A DNA stretch of 15,847 nt, taken from contig VSNT01000092.1 of NCBI GenBank assembly GCA_009774465.1, forward strand, positions 1 through 15,847, given 5' to 3'. Positions 14,158-15,847 of the stretch are shown here, one piece after another (position 1 is the stretch's first letter; each line of letters begins with the position of its first letter). This DNA comes from Lachnospiraceae bacterium. GTDB lineage: Bacteria; Bacillota_A; Clostridia; Lachnospirales; Lachnospiraceae. Below the pieces are notes generated by a model, which was given only the letters and a program-made list of their open reading frames with translations, was not told the origin of the DNA and made no database searches. The translations under genes and the position numbers were made by a program.

Positions 14158-15063
14158 TTAATAGTGGACATTCTTTTTACTGATCAATAAATTGATACAG
14201 GTAATCGTAAGCACAATGGCAAATAATATAATTGCTGCCGCCGACGCATAGGAAGGATAACCGCCGCTGTCACCGTAAAGCATATCATACACATATCCCA
14301 CAATGGTATTCATCTGTGCAGCATTCAAATTCGTCCCAAACAGGGCAACCGCATCGCTGTATGCCTTAAATGCCCCAATAAATCCTGTAATAATCAGGTA
14401 AAAAATCATAGGTGAAATCATAGGAAGGGTAATTCTCATAAAAGTCCGGAATCTGGAAGTTCCGTCCACTTTTGCAGCATTGTAATAAATCTGATCCACC
14501 GAGGAAAGAGCACTGGTTAATATTAAAATTTTAAAAGGCAGAACAATCCATATGGTATAAAAGCACAGGACAAACATCTTTGCCCAGTATGGGCCGTCAA
14601 TAAAGTCAACGCTTTTTCCCCCAAACCAGTTAATCAGCAAATTAACAAGGCCATCCGAATAGGCAGTTTTCTTAAACAAAATCATAAATACCAGCCCCAC
14701 AGCCAGAGTATTAGTCACATAAGGCAGAAAATAAATGGTCTGAAATAAATTCCTAAGAGGCTTTATCATGCTTAATCCCAGAGAAATAAAAAGGGCAATC
14801 CCTGTAGACAGTGGTACGGTGATGAGAACCAGTATAAATGTATTTTTCACCGCCTGTAAAAAATAAGGATCATGTAATACATAAGAATAATTATAAAAGC
14901 CTACGCCGAAATAGGTTTGTGAAGCGGAATTATATCCTTCTTCAAAGGAATAAATGAAAACATCAATCAGAGGATATACCATAAATCCCCCTAAAAACAA
15001 TATTGCCGGCAAAAGGTATAACCAGCCTTTCAAGCCGCTGTTTTTCAATTTCTTTTTTATCAT
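14158..15063 (-). CDS. Carbohydrate ABC transporter permease, MalF type
   Basis: The second membrane subunit of the transporter, 301 residues from ATG 15063, which has GAGGGGG seven bases upstream. The longer frame to 15147 would overlap the ATPase gene and lacks that site. Membrane helices begin at about residue 12 (LYLLPAILFLGGFMVYPLI, typical of UgpA/MalF-type permeases) and continue to residue 295. The EAA loop YYNAAKVDGTSRFRTFMRIT followed by LPMISP (around residues 200-225) contacts the ATPase. It begins 25 bases after the ATPase stop and forms one operon with it. Confidence 0.93.
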   Translation of the reverse strand: MIKKKLKNSGLKGWLYLLPAILFLGGFMVYPLIDVFIYSFEEGYNSASQTYFGVGFYNYSYVLHDPYFLQAVKNTFILVLITVPLSTGIALFISLGLSMIKPLRNLFQTIYFLPYVTNTLAVGLVFMILFKKTAYSDGLVNLLINWFGGKSVDFIDGPYWAKMFVLCFYTIWIVLPFKILILTSALSSVDQIYYNAAKVDGTSRFRTFMRITLPMISPMIFYLIITGFIGAFKAYSDAVALFGTNLNAAQMNTIVGYVYDMLYGDSGGYPSYASAAAIILFAIVLTITCINLLISKKNVHY

Positions 15064-15088
15064 GTCACTGCCCCCTCTGCACCTTAAC

Positions 15089-15847
15089 CTAAAAGTAGAT
15101 TCTGTTTTCCGTTTCTTTATCAAACAAAAACACTTTATGAGGAGCAAGTGAAAATCTGACTACTGCGTCAGTTGAAATAGTTCCCTCACCCATAGAAAGT
15201 ATCTCTTCCATATCCGCCTTGTTTTCCGTGCCAATAATAGAACGCACCGTGGTATTTAACGAAGCATCATTTGATGAAATGACACTTATGTCACGTCCCA
15301 TCACTTCCACCCCACGAAGCCTGCAGCAAAATCTCCCATCCTTCTTAGGGAAAAAACCTTCCGGACGGATTCCCACATAAACCTCTCCATCAGCCGCTTC
15401 CCCTGTCTCCATTACGCAGTCATCTCCTATATAAAGCTTATGATTCCTGACCTGTCCGGTAAACACATTGACAGGGGGCGTCCCCAGAAATTTTGCCACA
15501 AACAGATTCTCAGGATCATCATAAACCTTCTGGGGCTTATCGATCTGCTGCACCACGCCCTCTTTCATAACCACAATCATGTCAGAAATACTCATTGCCT
15601 CCTCCTGATCATGAGTGACAAAGATCGTTGTAATTTTCGTTTCTCTCTGGATTCTTCTGATTTCTTCCCTTGTCTGAAGCCGAAGCCTTGCGTCAAGGTT
15701 GGAAAGGGGTTCGTCAAGCAGAAGAACCTTGGGACGCTTCACCAGTGCGCGCGCAATTGCCACTCTCTGCTGCTGTCCCCCTGAAACCTCGCCCGGCTTG
15801 AGGTCAATCATTTCATCAATCTGAACAAGTCTGGCGGATTGATATGC
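15089..15847 (-). CDS. Sugar ABC transporter ATP-binding protein (MsmX/UgpC type), 5' end missing
   Basis: The reading frame is open to the right edge, so only the last 252 residues are seen. Walker A lies outside the window. Visible are the signature SGGQQQR, Walker B with D-loop LLLDEPLSNLDA, the switch His in FVTHDQEEAM and a C-terminal regulatory domain (last 120 residues, with YVGIRPEGF) of the MalK/MsmX/UgpC type. This subunit powers uptake through the two permeases. It is the first gene of the visible operon, before the permeases and binding protein, which is the reverse of the commonest order. Its promoter is not in the window. Confidence 0.93.
   Translation of the reverse strand, partial: AYQSARLVQIDEMIDLKPGEVSGGQQQRVAIARALVKRPKVLLLDEPLSNLDARLRLQTREEIRRIQRETKITTIFVTHDQEEAMSISDMIVVMKEGVVQQIDKPQKVYDDPENLFVAKFLGTPPVNVFTGQVRNHKLYIGDDCVMETGEAADGEVYVGIRPEGFFPKKDGRFCCRLRGVEVMGRDISVISSNDASLNTTVRSIIGTENKADMEEILSMGEGTISTDAVVRFSLAPHKVFLFDKETENRIYF

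Noticed and set aside
1..15847. CRISPR arrays, insertion sequences, prophage or attachment sites, including at the tRNA-Ser gene
   Set aside because: No regular spaced repeats, transposase or integrase genes, and no repeat of the tRNA 3' end was seen downstream.

Overview
The window looks like an ordinary chromosomal segment of a low-to-moderate GC Gram-positive anaerobe, most likely a gut Lachnospiraceae (Clostridia). The grounds are the gene families (a DUF5711 propeller protein, a YitT transporter, a group-III-like phosphofructokinase, an MsmX/UgpC-type sugar ABC transporter), the purine-rich Shine-Dalgarno sites and the sigma-A type promoters. The genus cannot be fixed from the sequence alone. 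I see no phage genes, transposase, CRISPR array or pseudogene.

Layout from left to right. At 1-72 (-) there is the possible start of a gene that leaves the window, behind a very good promoter. At 182-2476 (-) lies a three-gene set of envelope proteins: a protein with a hydrophobic C-terminal segment, a membrane-anchored DUF5711 beta-propeller-like protein and a short CvpA-like membrane protein. At 2573-7367 (-) is a compact block transcribed in the order phosphofructokinase, dnaX, ybaB/ebfC, recR, galM. It combines the familiar dnaX-ybaB-recR replication/recombination cluster with a glycolytic kinase upstream and aldose 1-epimerase downstream. At 7368-7633 there is a divergent control region holding a promoter on each strand, a tandem 13-bp repeat and a foldable leader. 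It feeds a CDF-family metal exporter (7634-8569, +). A tRNA-Ser(CGA) follows, with its own promoter embedded in the end of the exporter gene, then a shared terminator. YitT (8711-9571, -) and a single DUF2971 gene (9800-10621, +) diverge from another pair of good promoters. At 10752-15847 (-) is a carbohydrate ABC transporter in the order ATPase (cut by the window edge), MalF-type permease, MalG-type permease, solute-binding lipoprotein. It is followed by a small two-domain lipoprotein with its own promoter and a strong terminator.

How the genes fit together: the ABC transporter would bring in a sugar or oligosaccharide, while phosphofructokinase and mutarotase act in central sugar metabolism. 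DnaX is the clamp-loader subunit, YbaB a nucleoid protein and RecR a recombination mediator. The CDF exporter probably handles zinc or a similar divalent metal.

No clearly new multi-gene system is visible. The items most worth a second look are the structured leader and repeat operator ahead of the CDF gene, the unusual active-site signature of the phosphofructokinase, the doubly anchored solute-binding protein, the DUF5711/CvpA envelope trio, and the orphan DUF2971 protein with a possible ADP-ribosyltransferase-like N-terminus.
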